33,279 nucleotides of DNA from Galbibacter marinus (GCF_000300875.1 NZ_AMSG01000029.1:1-33279), one strand, 5' to 3'; positions 16,376 through 26,918 are shown, counted from the first letter of the stretch. Numbers and translations: made by a program. Notes: a model not told the origin generated them from the sequence alone.

Positions 16376-19300
16376 GTGGATACTGCTACCAAACAATCAG
16401 GTATAAGACAGCTTTTATCTTTATATCAAGAATCTCTGCAACTTCAGAAATTAGGGGATCTTATATCCCAACCTCAAGGAAAAATTCAACTTAGCGGATT
16501 AATCGGCTCCTCATTATCAAGTGTTCTTGCTAATGTTTTCAAGGGCGGCGACAAACCGTTTTTGGTGATCTTTAAGGACAAGGAAGAAGCTGCGTATTAT
16601 CTAAATGATCTCGAGCAGATGCTAGGGGACAAAAATGTTCTCTTCTATCCTGGAAGTTACCGTAGACCCTACCAAATAGAACAAACCGACAACGCCAACA
16701 TCCTTATGCGAGCAGAGGTGCTCAATCGCATCAACTCTCGAAAAAAGCCAGCTATTATTGTGAGTTACCCCGATGCTCTATTTGAAAAGGTGGTGACAAA
16801 AAAAGAACTAGAACGTAGCACGTTAAAGATCAATCTTAACGATAAACTATCCATTGATTTCTTAAATGAAACCCTATTCGAATACAAGTTTAAAAGGGTA
16901 GATTTTGTTACTGAACCAGGCGAGTTTTCAGTCAGAGGTGGTATTGTCGATGTGTTTTCCTTTTCAAACAACGAGCCATATAGATTTGAATTCTTTGGAG
17001 ATGAAGTAGACGGCATAAGAAGCTTCGATGTAGAAACTCAGCTTTCCACCGAACGTCTTAAAAAGGTGACCATTATTCCAAATGTAGAGAATAAATCACT
17101 GCAAGAAGATCGCCAAAGCTTCTTTAAATACATACAAGCCAACACAATTGTCTTTTTAAATAACAAAGAGCAGTTAGAAAGCAGAATAGATCAGCTTTTT
17201 GAAAAAGCAATCGTCGCTTTTTCAGGGTTATCAAAGGATATTAAACACGCTCCACCTGAAGAATTATTCTGTAATGCATCCTCGATATCCCAAGGACTTT
17301 TATCATTTACAACCGTAGAATTGCAAGGTTGGAAAGAACAGGCACAGCAGGTACTTTTTAACACAAGCCCTCAGCCTTCATTTAATAAACAATTTGAGCT
17401 GTTAATTGATAACCTCAACGAGAATCACCATAAAGGTTATACCAACTATATCTATTGTACTAGCGAGCAACAAGCCAAACGATTTAAAGATATCTTTGAG
17501 GATATTGGAAAACAAGTACACTATCAAACCATCGTCGGGACTCTGTATCAAGGATTCATAGATCACGATCTTAAAATTGCATGTTATACAGATCATCAGA
17601 TTTTTGAGCGTTACCACAAATTCTATCTTAAAAACGGTTATGCGAAAAAACAAGCGATTACTCTTAGAGAATTAACAAATCTTGAGATTGGCGATTATGT
17701 TACTCATATCGACCACGGTATTGGTCGTTTTGGAGGCTTGCAAAAAATACAGGTGGAAGGAAAAATGCAAGAGGCCATCAAACTCATCTATGGTGAGAGA
17801 GACATCCTATATGTGAGCATACACTCGCTTCATAAAATCACCAAATACAACGGTAAAGATGGAAAGACTCCTAAAATATATAAACTAGGATCCAACGCTT
17901 GGAAAAATCTCAAAAAGAAAACCAAGGCAAAGGTTAAAGAAATTGCATTTAACTTAATTAAGCTTTATGCAAAACGAAAAACAGAAAAAGGGTTTCAGTA
18001 CGGACCTGATAGTTACTTGCAAAATGAATTAGAGGCCTCCTTTATCTATGAGGATACCCCGGATCAAAGTAAGGCTACCGAAGAGGTGAAAGCCGATATG
18101 GAAAGTGAACAACCAATGGATCGCTTAGTTTGTGGTGATGTGGGATTTGGGAAAACAGAAGTAGCCATTAGAGCAGCTTTCAAAGCCGTTGATAATGGAA
18201 AGCAGGTTGCCGTTCTTGTTCCCACAACGATTCTAGCCTTCCAACATCACAAAACATTTAGTGAGCGGCTGCAAAACATGCCAGTTACCGTAGATTATTT
18301 AAACCGATTTAGAACAGCTAAAGAAAAAAGAGAAACCCTTGAGAATTTAGCCACTGGTAAGGTAGACATCATTATCGGCACGCATCAATTGGTAAACAAA
18401 AATGTAAAATTCAAGGATTTAGGCCTTCTTATAGTGGATGAAGAACAGAAGTTTGGAGTCTCAGTGAAGGACAAACTAAAAACCATTAAAGAAAATGTAG
18501 AGGTATTGACCCTAACAGCTACGCCGATTCCAAGAACGCTGCAATTTAGCCTTATGGCAGCGCGTGATTTATCAGTTATCACCACGCCTCCACCCAACAG
18601 ATATCCTATCGATAGTAATGTAATTCAGTTAAATGAAGAAATTATACGCGATGCTATTTCTTATGAGATTCAAAGAGGGGGTCAAGTGTATTTTATTCAC
18701 AATCGCATTGAAAACATCAAGGAGGTTGCCGGTATGATACAACGATTGGTTCCCGATGCTAGAATAGGAATTGGCCATGGACAAATGGAGGGTAAAAAAT
18801 TGGAGGATCTGATGTTGCGCTTTATGAACGGTGCCTTTGATGTTTTAGTGGCGACTTCCATTATTGAATCTGGACTGGATGTACCGAACGCCAACACCAT
18901 TTTTATTAACAATGCTAATAATTTTGGACTCTCTGATCTGCATCAAATGAGAGGACGTGTGGGTCGAAGTAATAAAAAGGCGTTCTGTTATTTTATTACA
19001 CCGCCTTATTCAGCGATGACTGACGATGCTAGAAAACGAATTCAAGCCCTAGAACAATTCACTGAACTTGGTAGCGGCTTCCATATAGCCATGAAGGATC
19101 TTGAGATTCGAGGGGCTGGCGATATTTTAGGGGGAGAACAAAGTGGTTTTATCAACGAAATAGGATTCGATACCTATCAAAAAATAATGAATGAAGCCAT
19201 AGTGGAACTCAAAGAAAATGAATTCGCTGATTTGTATCCTCAAGAAGAAGGCGATAAGGTATATGTGAAGGAAACCCAGCTAGATACCGATTTTGAGTTG

Positions 19301-19726
19301 CTATTCCCTGATCATTATATCAATACAGTCACTGAACGTTTAAAGCTCTATAATGAACTCAGCAACATAGAAACAGAAACCGATCTACAAGCCTATATGG
19401 ATCGGCTTATTGATCGTTTTGGCCCACTTCCAGAAGAAGCTAAAGACCTATTAAATAGCGTTAGAATTAAATGGATTGCCACACAAATGGGACTAGAGCG
19501 CCTTTTGCTCAAACAAGGTAAAATGGTAGGGTATTTTGTAGCGGACCAACAAAGCAGCTATTATCAGAGCAACCGATTTAGATCAGTTCTTGAATTTGTA
19601 CAAAAAAATCCGAGCTATTGTAAATTAAAAGAAAAACAAACCCGTAATGGCCTGCGTTTAATTATTAGTTTTGATGGTATAAAATCAATTGATAAAGCAT
19701 ACAAAGTCCTAAGTCCATTCGCTTAA
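16376..19726 (+). CDS. mfd: Transcription-repair coupling factor
   Basis: The enzyme releases RNA polymerase stalled at DNA damage and recruits UvrA. The frame is open from an ATG at 16346 (1126 residues). I place the start at the in-frame GTG at 16376 (1116 residues), because a perfect promoter covers the ATG. Numbered from the ATG, domains in order are: UvrB-like region (about 60-330, with FVTEPGEFSVRGGIVDVF), CarD-like RNA polymerase-binding module (about 455-520, with IGDYVTHIDHGIGRF), helicase with Walker A GDVGFGKTE (near 596) and DEEQ (near 698), second helicase lobe with ATSIIESGLDVPNANT and QMRGRVGRS, and the C-terminal TRCF domain. Length is normal for the phylum. Confidence 0.95.
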   Translation: MDTATKQSGIRQLLSLYQESLQLQKLGDLISQPQGKIQLSGLIGSSLSSVLANVFKGGDKPFLVIFKDKEEAAYYLNDLEQMLGDKNVLFYPGSYRRPYQIEQTDNANILMRAEVLNRINSRKKPAIIVSYPDALFEKVVTKKELERSTLKINLNDKLSIDFLNETLFEYKFKRVDFVTEPGEFSVRGGIVDVFSFSNNEPYRFEFFGDEVDGIRSFDVETQLSTERLKKVTIIPNVENKSLQEDRQSFFKYIQANTIVFLNNKEQLESRIDQLFEKAIVAFSGLSKDIKHAPPEELFCNASSISQGLLSFTTVELQGWKEQAQQVLFNTSPQPSFNKQFELLIDNLNENHHKGYTNYIYCTSEQQAKRFKDIFEDIGKQVHYQTIVGTLYQGFIDHDLKIACYTDHQIFERYHKFYLKNGYAKKQAITLRELTNLEIGDYVTHIDHGIGRFGGLQKIQVEGKMQEAIKLIYGERDILYVSIHSLHKITKYNGKDGKTPKIYKLGSNAWKNLKKKTKAKVKEIAFNLIKLYAKRKTEKGFQYGPDSYLQNELEASFIYEDTPDQSKATEEVKADMESEQPMDRLVCGDVGFGKTEVAIRAAFKAVDNGKQVAVLVPTTILAFQHHKTFSERLQNMPVTVDYLNRFRTAKEKRETLENLATGKVDIIIGTHQLVNKNVKFKDLGLLIVDEEQKFGVSVKDKLKTIKENVEVLTLTATPIPRTLQFSLMAARDLSVITTPPPNRYPIDSNVIQLNEEIIRDAISYEIQRGGQVYFIHNRIENIKEVAGMIQRLVPDARIGIGHGQMEGKKLEDLMLRFMNGAFDVLVATSIIESGLDVPNANTIFINNANNFGLSDLHQMRGRVGRSNKKAFCYFITPPYSAMTDDARKRIQALEQFTELGSGFHIAMKDLEIRGAGDILGGEQSGFINEIGFDTYQKIMNEAIVELKENEFADLYPQEEGDKVYVKETQLDTDFELLFPDHYINTVTERLKLYNELSNIETETDLQAYMDRLIDRFGPLPEEAKDLLNSVRIKWIATQMGLERLLLKQGKMVGYFVADQQSSYYQSNRFRSVLEFVQKNPSYCKLKEKQTRNGLRLIISFDGIKSIDKAYKVLSPFA

Positions 19727-19775
19727 TAACACTTAAAGAAACACAAATCATTAATCGACAATAAGACATTTATCG

Positions 19776-21080
19776 ATGAAAAACATACTTACATTTCTTT
19801 TATTACTTCCGTTGTTTATCAATGCGCAATACACAATTTCTGGAACTTTTGAACCAGCAAATACATTTACAACGGTATATTTATATCAGATAAATCCACA
19901 GGCGGAAAACTTTTTAAATTATATCTCTCACAAACGCCTAGATGAAAACTCCAAAGTGTCCATCGATCTTCCAAAGGAATTAACCCCTGGGATGTATCAA
20001 CTTAACTTTGGAATACCCCGAGCGGACTACCACTTTAATTTCATTTATAATGGAAAAGAGGATATCGTTTTTCAGTATTCCCAAGAAGATGGAGTCAGTT
20101 ACCTAGAGAGCCAGGAGAATATGGTGTACTTAGAATATCTCCATAAATCACAAATGACCAATGAATTACTCAGTGCGGTATTCTATCCAGATGTATCTGA
20201 GAAAGACTATAAGGCAGTCTTTGAGGCTATTGCTGAAATTCAACATCATTTTGAACTTCGAAGCATGGGACTTTTGGCTAGAAGTTTCATAAGATCAGGG
20301 CGCTCCCCTATTCCAGATCACCAAATAGGACCAAATGAGTATATTGCATTAGAAAAAGAGCATTATTTCGATTATATCAACTACAATGATAAGACGCTTC
20401 AAAATTCCTTTCGTCTAGTAAACCTTTCCATACTATATGTCCTTAAATTTAACCAAGAACAGCAAACCGACGTCTATATAGAAAATATAGGTGAAGTAAT
20501 GCGCCGAATCGGTGAGGATTTAAACCTTAAAAAAGAAGTTGCAACAAGACTTTGGGTCAACTTTTCGTCAGATGCAGACAACACACTAGCCAATTATATT
20601 GCCGATACATACCTATTCCCTGCAGCCAAGAAAACAGGAGACTATAAACTCATTACTGAAATTGAACAATTTCAAGCCACGGCCTTGGGAAGCGAAGCAC
20701 CCGATTTCCAAGTATCAGATGGTAAAAAACTTTCTGATCTTAACAAGGCAAAGCAGTATGTACTAATTTTCTGGAGTAGCACCTGTTCGCATTGCTTAAA
20801 AGAAATTCCACAAATTCATGAACTTGTAGACGCAATGGATAGCAAGAACCTCGAAGTAATCGCATTTGGTCTAGAAGACCAATTGTATCCATGGAAAGCT
20901 ACCATAGAGGATTACCCTAATTTTATTCACATTTACGGAGAAGGTAAATGGGATAATAAAACGGCTGAAGCTTATAACATCACCTCAACACCGACTTATT
21001 TCGTATTAGATAAAGATAAAATTATACGCAGTAAGCCAGAGTCCTTAGAGGAATTATTAGAAATACTAAAGACAGAATAA
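19776..21080 (+). CDS. Secreted thioredoxin-like (TlpA/ResA-type) protein
   Basis: This 434-residue protein has a signal peptide (MKNILTFLLL to INAQ, about 17 residues). An N-terminal beta-rich region resembling the DUF4369-type domain of Bacteroidota thiol proteins follows, then a helical middle. The C-terminal thioredoxin fold (about 300-434) starts near GSEAPDFQVSDGK. The redox pair is Cys337-x-x-Cys340 in WSSTCSHC, and a cis-proline lies in TSTPTYFV. It probably acts as a periplasmic thiol-disulfide reductase or oxidase; the partner is unknown. It lies 49 bases after mfd with no terminator between, so read-through is likely. Confidence 0.88.
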   Translation: MKNILTFLLLLPLFINAQYTISGTFEPANTFTTVYLYQINPQAENFLNYISHKRLDENSKVSIDLPKELTPGMYQLNFGIPRADYHFNFIYNGKEDIVFQYSQEDGVSYLESQENMVYLEYLHKSQMTNELLSAVFYPDVSEKDYKAVFEAIAEIQHHFELRSMGLLARSFIRSGRSPIPDHQIGPNEYIALEKEHYFDYINYNDKTLQNSFRLVNLSILYVLKFNQEQQTDVYIENIGEVMRRIGEDLNLKKEVATRLWVNFSSDADNTLANYIADTYLFPAAKKTGDYKLITEIEQFQATALGSEAPDFQVSDGKKLSDLNKAKQYVLIFWSSTCSHCLKEIPQIHELVDAMDSKNLEVIAFGLEDQLYPWKATIEDYPNFIHIYGEGKWDNKTAEAYNITSTPTYFVLDKDKIIRSKPESLEELLEILKTE

Positions 21081-21083
21081 GTC

Positions 21084-21743
21084 TTATAAGCTTTTTAAGT
21101 CTTTAATCACTTTAAAGGCGATATCAATCTGGTCCTCCCCTACAATAATGGTAAATTCATTGGTTGTAGAGATTACCTCATGAAGGATAATACCTTCCCA
21201 AGCCAAACGTTGGAAAATAAAGTAGTAGATTCCAGGAATCACCACATTTTCCTCAGGTAATTTTACGCTTATTGAAGATAACTTGTCAATCTTTTGAGTG
21301 CGCTTTTCGTCTTTAAAGATTTCTTCCACGATGGCATTCATAGAATTACTCACCACGATGTTGGTCTCATTGACTCCTCTTGAGGAAGTATAGAACACAT
21401 CTTTATTCTCGTTGATTTCCTGAAGTAACTTCGCTTGCTTGTTTAGGATGGTGTCAGAGATTAAAAAGGTGTAATCGGTAAGAGAAGATCGCACGGTAAT
21501 TTCTCCAACATTTTTAAGCACTTTTAAAATACGGTGTGTCGCTCGAAATTCTAATTCCGCTGAAAGTCGCTTTAAAGCCATAACGATGGCACCATTACGC
21601 ACATCCTTTCCTAATTGATCTTCAATATCTGGCTTGATGGTCCTGGACAAAGAAGTGAGGTTGATGATTCCTTGTGCCAGCGCCGTTTGGAGAAACGGCT
21701 TTGATTTGATGTAGTTCTCAACTACGGATGAAATTGTTTTCAT
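21084..21743 (-). CDS. ACT-type regulatory-domain protein, uncharacterised
   Basis: The 219-residue soluble protein has no signal or membrane segment. The N-terminal part (about 1-75) is helical, with QTALAQGIINLTSLSRTIKPDIEDQLG reading like a winged-helix segment (in pieces). The rest contains two alternating beta/alpha units of the ACT type (about 80-140 and 150-219), with the closing strand NEFTIIVGEDQIDIAFKVI. ACT domains bind small ligands such as amino acids. Similar proteins occur widely in Flavobacteria and are sometimes labelled aspartate-kinase-like, but no kinase domain is present. It converges on the thioredoxin gene with only 3 bases between stops, and is divergent from metG with its own promoter. 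Function unknown. Confidence 0.65.
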   Translation of the reverse strand: MKTISSVVENYIKSKPFLQTALAQGIINLTSLSRTIKPDIEDQLGKDVRNGAIVMALKRLSAELEFRATHRILKVLKNVGEITVRSSLTDYTFLISDTILNKQAKLLQEINENKDVFYTSSRGVNETNIVVSNSMNAIVEEIFKDEKRTQKIDKLSSISVKLPEENVVIPGIYYFIFQRLAWEGIILHEVISTTNEFTIIVGEDQIDIAFKVIKDLKSL

Positions 21744-21772
21744 TTTATATATGGTTTGGTCCTTACAGGATG

Positions 21773-21803
21773 TAAAAATAAGTTAAGTTTTGGTTAAAAG
21801 CAA
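21773..21803 (-). promoter_or_regulatory. Probable promoter of the ACT-type gene
   Basis: On the minus strand TTG (21803-21801), 20 bases and TATTTTTA (21780-21773) match the Bacteroidota pattern with one mismatch. The start codon lies 29 bases further. Confidence 0.5.
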
Positions 21804-21936
21804 AAAATAAAACTAAATGTTTTAAATATAACAATGTGTGTTTAATTTTAACAGTAATCGAATTACATCCTCCTTTTGGACTAAAGTTTGCATATCAAAG
21901 CTTGAATCAATATCCTTTTTCTCCGCATAAAATCAT

Positions 21937-21944
21937 TACTTTTG
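21937..21944 (+). promoter_or_regulatory. Probable metG -7 element
   Basis: TACTTTTG is a perfect TAnnTTTG box 24 bases ahead of the metG ATG. A TTG at the ideal -33 distance is absent; a CTTTTT tract lies there instead. Confidence 0.4.
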
Positions 21945-21968
21945 TGTCCTTAAAAATCAAATAATTCA

Positions 21969-24059
21969 ATGGAGTACAACGACGTTGCCAAAAATAAAAA
22001 TCGGTTTACCATTACCGCAGCCCTACCTTATACCAACGGTCCTATTCATATAGGTCACCTTGCGGGAGTTTATGTTCCTGCGGATATTTTCGCCCGTTAT
22101 TTACGTATGCAAGGCAAGGATGTAGCTTTCATTGGAGGCAGTGACGAACACGGAGTAGCCATTCCTATGAAGGCTAAGAAGGAAGGTGTGAGTCCTCAAC
22201 AAATTATAGATAAGTATCACCATATTATAAAGGACTCTTTTAAAGAGTTTGGAATTTCTTTTGATAACTACTCAAGAACATCTAATGAAATTCATCATAA
22301 AACCGCCTCGGAGTTTTTTAAAAAACTCTACCAGGATGATAAATTTATAGAGGAAGTAACCGAACAATTGTATGACCAAGAAGCAGAACAGTTTCTAGCG
22401 GACCGCTTCGTAAGTGGAACCTGTCCTAAATGTCAATACGAGGCTGCATATGGAGACCAGTGTGAAAACTGTGGTAGTTCATTAAATGCTACGGATTTGA
22501 TCAATCCTAAATCAACTATCACTGGCAGCAAGCCTGTTTTAAAACAGACCAAACATTGGTTTTTACCTTTAGATGCGTACGAAGGATTTTTGCGTCAGTG
22601 GATCATCAAGGGTCATAAAAAAGATTGGAAGCCCAATGTTTATGGTCAAGTAAAAAGCTGGATAGATGAGGGCTTAAAGCCTAGAGCGGTGACAAGAGAT
22701 TTAGATTGGGGTATTCCGGTTCCAGTACCAGGTGCAGATGGAAAAGTACTCTATGTTTGGTTTGACGCCCCTATCGGTTACATTTCTTCTACCAAAGAAT
22801 GGGCTGATCGCCAAGGAAAACAATGGGAGCCATATTGGAAAGATTCTAGGTTAATCCACTTTATAGGTAAGGACAATATTGTATTTCACTGTATCATATT
22901 TCCATCAATGCTTCAGGCACATGGTGATTATATCTTACCTGAAAATGTTCCAGCAAATGAATTTTTAAATTTAGAAGGCCAAAAACTTTCGACTTCTAAA
23001 AACTGGGCAGTGTGGTTACATGAATATTTGGAAGAATTCCCAGACCAACAAGACGTGTTGCGCTATACCCTTACAGCCAATGCACCTCAAACTAAAGACA
23101 ATGATTTTACCTGGAAAGATTTCCAAGCTAAAAACAATAATGAGCTTGTAGCAATCTTTGGAAATTTTATCAATAGAGTTACTGTACTTACTCACAAATA
23201 CTATAATGGTGTTATTCCACAGGCTGGTGAACTAACCACCGAGGATCAACAAACACTAAAGGAGTTAAAATCATACCCAGAGCTCATTTCAAATTTAATC
23301 GAAAAATATCGTTTTAGAGAGGCTGCAGCCGAACTTATGAATGTGGCAAGATTAGGTAATAAATACCTTGCGGATCAAGAGCCTTGGAAGGTGGTAAAAC
23401 AAGATCCTGAGCGCGTAAAGAGCATCATGTATGTATCGCTTCAAATCGCTACCGCTCTTGGTGTATTAAGCGAACCTTTTTTGCCTTTTACATCCATAAA
23501 ATTAAAGGGTGTACTGGACTTTGACAAGCTGCAAATCCAACCTAATTGGGAGCAGATAAAAGATCGCAGTGAACTGATCGCTCCAGGACATACCATTGCC
23601 GCTTCAGTGCTGTTATTTTCTAAAATTGAAGATGACCAAATTCAAAAACAATTGGATAAATTGGAAGCTACCAAAAAGAAGAATCAAGAAGATAACCTAG
23701 CCGCTAATGCGTCGGTAGAACCACAAAAAGACACTATTGAGTTTGATGATTTTGCAAAACTGGACATTCGTACTGGTACTATATTAGAAGCTCAAAAAAT
23801 GCCTAAGGCAGATAAGCTTTTGATATTAAAGGTAGATACTGGGATTGATGTAAGAACTATTGTATCTGGTATCGCTAAAGACTATAAAGCCGAGGATATC
23901 ATCGGAAAGCAAGTTACCGTTTTAGTGAATTTGGCTCCAAGAAAATTAAGAGGTGTATTAAGTGAAGGTATGATCCTTATGACAAACAACAGTAGTGGTA
24001 AAATTGTTTTTATAAACCCTGATCAGGACCAGGTAAACAACGGAACTGCTATTAACTAG
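21969..24059 (+). CDS. metG: Methionyl-tRNA synthetase
   Basis: The enzyme charges tRNA-Met. The 696-residue protein has the class I signature HIGH in [16 protein letters not shown]. Its zinc knuckle has Cys152-x2-Cys155 and Cys165-x2-Cys168. The KMSKS loop is present as KLSTS (339-343), followed by the anticodon-binding helical domain. A C-terminal tRNA-binding (Arc1p/EMAP-like) domain of about 105 residues starts near [14 protein letters not shown] and gives dimerisation and extra tRNA affinity. Length is normal for the long bacterial form. It is divergent from the ACT gene and 55 bases ahead of tex. Confidence 0.97.
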   Translation: MEYNDVAKNKNRFTITAALPYTNGPIHIGHLAGVYVPADIFARYLRMQGKDVAFIGGSDEHGVAIPMKAKKEGVSPQQIIDKYHHIIKDSFKEFGISFDNYSRTSNEIHHKTASEFFKKLYQDDKFIEEVTEQLYDQEAEQFLADRFVSGTCPKCQYEAAYGDQCENCGSSLNATDLINPKSTITGSKPVLKQTKHWFLPLDAYEGFLRQWIIKGHKKDWKPNVYGQVKSWIDEGLKPRAVTRDLDWGIPVPVPGADGKVLYVWFDAPIGYISSTKEWADRQGKQWEPYWKDSRLIHFIGKDNIVFHCIIFPSMLQAHGDYILPENVPANEFLNLEGQKLSTSKNWAVWLHEYLEEFPDQQDVLRYTLTANAPQTKDNDFTWKDFQAKNNNELVAIFGNFINRVTVLTHKYYNGVIPQAGELTTEDQQTLKELKSYPELISNLIEKYRFREAAAELMNVARLGNKYLADQEPWKVVKQDPERVKSIMYVSLQIATALGVLSEPFLPFTSIKLKGVLDFDKLQIQPNWEQIKDRSELIAPGHTIAASVLLFSKIEDDQIQKQLDKLEATKKKNQEDNLAANASVEPQKDTIEFDDFAKLDIRTGTILEAQKMPKADKLLILKVDTGIDVRTIVSGIAKDYKAEDIIGKQVTVLVNLAPRKLRGVLSEGMILMTNNSSGKIVFINPDQDQVNNGTAIN

Positions 24060-24114
24060 ATTTCGAAGGTTAGAATAATTAAGAAGGTTTTAAAAAATTT
24101 TATACACACTGCTC

Positions 24115-26244
24115 ATGATCTCAATTCTTGATTATATTAGTGCGCGAACTTCTATTGAAAAAAAGTCGATTCAAAACACTGTAAACCTCTTAGATCAGGA
24201 CTGTAGCATACCTTTTATATCAAGGTACCGCAAGGAAACCACTGGTAACTTAGACGAGGTTCAAATCGGAGATGTTTCTAACTTTAAAAAAGAGTTTGAG
24301 GCCCTAGAGGCTCGAAAATTAAGTATCCTTAAATCAATTGAGGAACAAAATCAGCTAACAGATCAGCTCAAGAGTCAAATCGAGAACTCTCAGGAGATAG
24401 CGGTACTTGAGGATCTTTACTTACCCTATAAAAAAAGCAGGAAAACTAAGGCAGACACTGCCATAGAGCATGGATTAGAACCCTTGGCAAAAATCATCAT
24501 GGCTCAAAATGCTACTGATTTAGACTCCATTGCTCAGCGATATACTTCAAAACATATCAGCTCAACAGAGATGGCCTTAGAGGGTGCTCGTGAAATCATT
24601 GCACAATGGATTAAAGAGCGACTTGATATCAGAAAACAACTAAGAAGGCAGTTTGAGCGCTACGGCGTTCTACAGACCAAAAAGGTTGAAGCTACTGAAA
24701 ACTCATCAGAAGCGGCTCAAAAGCACAGCGATTATTTCAACTGGAACGAACCAATAGCCAAATGTCCTTCCCATCGTTTATTGGCGATCTTAAGAGCGCA
24801 AGCCCTAGGGTTTATCAAAATAAAAGTTGAGATCGATAACAAAAGAGCCCTTGAGATCATTTATTCAAGGGTCATAAAAAGTCAGAACCTATGCGCTGAG
24901 CAAATTGAATTAGCAGCAAAGGATGCCTATAAACGAGGGTTGTATCCTGCATTATCAAAAGAAGCGTTGTCCTTGGCAAAAGAAAAAGCAGATGACACGG
25001 CTATTGCAGTATTTGAAAAGAATCTAACACAACTTCTACTGAGTCCTCCACTTGGAGAAAAACGCATATTAGCGTTGGATCCAGGTTTTAAAAGTGGATG
25101 TAAATTGGTTTGTTTAGACCAAAAAGGTGTTTTATTACACAATGAGACCATCTATCCACACCCCCCAAGAAAAGAAGCTTCTCAGGCCATTAAAAAGATG
25201 CTTACCCTAGTTAATGCGTACAAAATAGAAGCCATAGCCATTGGAAACGGTACGGCCTCAAGAGAAACAGAACAACTTATAAAACGAATAGGTTTTGAAA
25301 AACCCATTGAAGTATTTGTAGTTAGTGAAGCAGGCGCCTCGGTCTATTCAGCTTCAAAGATAGCTAGAGCAGAATTCCCAAACTATGATGTAACTGTAAG
25401 AGGTGCGGTTTCCATAGGCCGAAGACTATCCGACCCCCTAGCCGAACTTGTAAAAATCGATGCAAAATCCATAGGGGTTGGACAATACCAACACGATGTA
25501 GACCAAGTCAAATTGCAACAACGTTTAGACCGCGTGGTAGAGAGCTGTGTTAATAAAGTTGGAATAAACCTAAATACCGCTAGTAGTTCACTGTTGAAAT
25601 ATGTATCAGGAATTGGAGAAAAACTAGCAGAAAACATCATAGACTATAGAGAAAACAACGGTGCCTTCACCTCTAGAAAAGAGCTTTTAAAAGTAGCTAG
25701 ATTGGGAGAAAAAGCTTATGAACAAAGTGCTGGGTTTTTAAGAATTAAGAATCCTTCTAACCCCTTGGATGATTCTGCAGTGCATCCAGAGCGTTATCAA
25801 CTGGTAAAGCAAATGGCAAAAGATTTGGGTACAAAGGTGGATCAACTCATTGGTCAACCCGAAAAAATTGATAAAATTCCTCTAGAAAAATACGCTAGCG
25901 ACACTGTAGGAATGCTTACTCTAAAAGATATTATTGCAGAATTAAAAAAACCAGGTCTAGATCCAAGAGCCAAAGCACGAATTTTTGAGTTTGACCCCAG
26001 CATTAAGTCCATTAAAGATCTAAAGGCAGGACAGATCCTTCCTGGAATCGTCAACAATGTGACTAATTTTGGATGCTTTGTAGATATTGGGATTAAAGAA
26101 AGTGGACTAGTTCACATATCAAACCTCAGTGACACCTACGTCTCCGATGTCAATGAAATCGTACGTGTTCAACAGCATGTAAAGGTTAAAGTGTTAGAGG
26201 TGGATTTGGATCGAAGCCGTATCCAACTCTCGATGAATTTCTAA
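24115..26244 (+). CDS. tex: Tex-family RNA-binding transcription accessory protein
   Basis: The 709-residue protein has the full Tex order. The N-terminal helical domain carries IPFISRYRKETTGNLDE. A YqgF/RNase H-like domain starts near residue 320 (LALDPGFKSGCKLVCLD). Helix-hairpin-helix units sit near 480-550 (GINLNTASSSLLKYVSGIGE). A C-terminal S1 RNA-binding domain covers about 636-708 (GQILPGIVNNVTNFGCFVDI). Tex associates with transcription and RNA stability in several bacteria; its precise job is unsettled. No signal peptide is present. It follows metG on the same strand, but the 55-base gap and separate function leave operon status open. Confidence 0.95.
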   Translation: MISILDYISARTSIEKKSIQNTVNLLDQDCSIPFISRYRKETTGNLDEVQIGDVSNFKKEFEALEARKLSILKSIEEQNQLTDQLKSQIENSQEIAVLEDLYLPYKKSRKTKADTAIEHGLEPLAKIIMAQNATDLDSIAQRYTSKHISSTEMALEGAREIIAQWIKERLDIRKQLRRQFERYGVLQTKKVEATENSSEAAQKHSDYFNWNEPIAKCPSHRLLAILRAQALGFIKIKVEIDNKRALEIIYSRVIKSQNLCAEQIELAAKDAYKRGLYPALSKEALSLAKEKADDTAIAVFEKNLTQLLLSPPLGEKRILALDPGFKSGCKLVCLDQKGVLLHNETIYPHPPRKEASQAIKKMLTLVNAYKIEAIAIGNGTASRETEQLIKRIGFEKPIEVFVVSEAGASVYSASKIARAEFPNYDVTVRGAVSIGRRLSDPLAELVKIDAKSIGVGQYQHDVDQVKLQQRLDRVVESCVNKVGINLNTASSSLLKYVSGIGEKLAENIIDYRENNGAFTSRKELLKVARLGEKAYEQSAGFLRIKNPSNPLDDSAVHPERYQLVKQMAKDLGTKVDQLIGQPEKIDKIPLEKYASDTVGMLTLKDIIAELKKPGLDPRAKARIFEFDPSIKSIKDLKAGQILPGIVNNVTNFGCFVDIGIKESGLVHISNLSDTYVSDVNEIVRVQQHVKVKVLEVDLDRSRIQLSMNF

Positions 26245-26291
26245 TGAACCCCTTAAGCCATAATTAGACTACTTTTAAATTAAAACACCAA

Positions 26292-26304
26292 CAGTAAATT
26301 ACTG
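26292..26304. promoter_or_regulatory. Possible operator ahead of ferritin
   Basis: CAGTAA-A-TTACTG is a perfect inverted repeat with one central base. It ends where the -33 region of a likely promoter (TAACTTTA at 26326-26333) should lie. The location suits a repressor or activator site for ferritin, but the regulator is unknown. Confidence 0.4.
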
Positions 26305-26351
26305 CTCACAAAAGGGATAATTTTATAACTTTAACCTTAAAAGTAGAAATT

Positions 26352-26870
26352 ATGATAGTAAAGAAAGTTGAAGAATTATTGAACAAGCAGATAACGGTAG
26401 AGGCTGAATCATCTCAAATATACTTAGCCATGGCTTGCTGGGCAGAAGTTAAAGGACTACAAGGTGTTGCACAGTTCATGTATACCCAATCCGATGAAGA
26501 AAGAGAACACATGCTGAAATTGGTCAAGTTTGTAAACGAGCGAGGAGGGCATGCAAAAATATCCGCATTAAAAGCGCCCAATGTAACTTTCAATAGCTTT
26601 AAGGATATGTTCCAAATGCTTCTGGATCACGAAATATTTGTATCAGAAAGCATTAATGAGCTCGTACATGTTACCTTACAGGAGAAGGACTACTCTACAC
26701 ACAATTTCCTACAATGGTATGTGGCTGAACAAATCGAAGAAGAGGCCATGGCTAGAACCATTTTGGATAAAATTAATTTAATTGGAGATGATAAAGGAGG
26801 TCTTTATTTATTCGATAGAGATATTGAACAATTAACGGCTACTACCCAGGCTAACATACCTTCTGAATAA
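26352..26870 (+). CDS. ftnA: Non-heme bacterial ferritin
   Basis: This 172-residue four-helix protein oxidises ferrous iron and stores it in a 24-mer shell in the cytoplasm. All expected ferroxidase ligands sit at the same numbers as in Escherichia coli FtnA: Glu17, Glu50, His53, Glu94, Gln127 and Glu130, with Tyr24 as well and Glu126/Glu129 for the third iron site. Length is close to the family norm of 165-175. It lacks the Met haem ligand of bacterioferritin in the usual setting. The upstream region shows a -7-like TAACTTTA and a 13-base inverted repeat. A Lys/Cys-rich mini-gene follows 85 bases later on the same strand. Confidence 0.96.
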   Translation: MIVKKVEELLNKQITVEAESSQIYLAMACWAEVKGLQGVAQFMYTQSDEEREHMLKLVKFVNERGGHAKISALKAPNVTFNSFKDMFQMLLDHEIFVSESINELVHVTLQEKDYSTHNFLQWYVAEQIEEEAMARTILDKINLIGDDKGGLYLFDRDIEQLTATTQANIPSE

Positions 26871-26918
26871 TTTTTAATTATATAGTGTTAAAGTTTATTT
26901 AGATTTAATTTAAATAAA

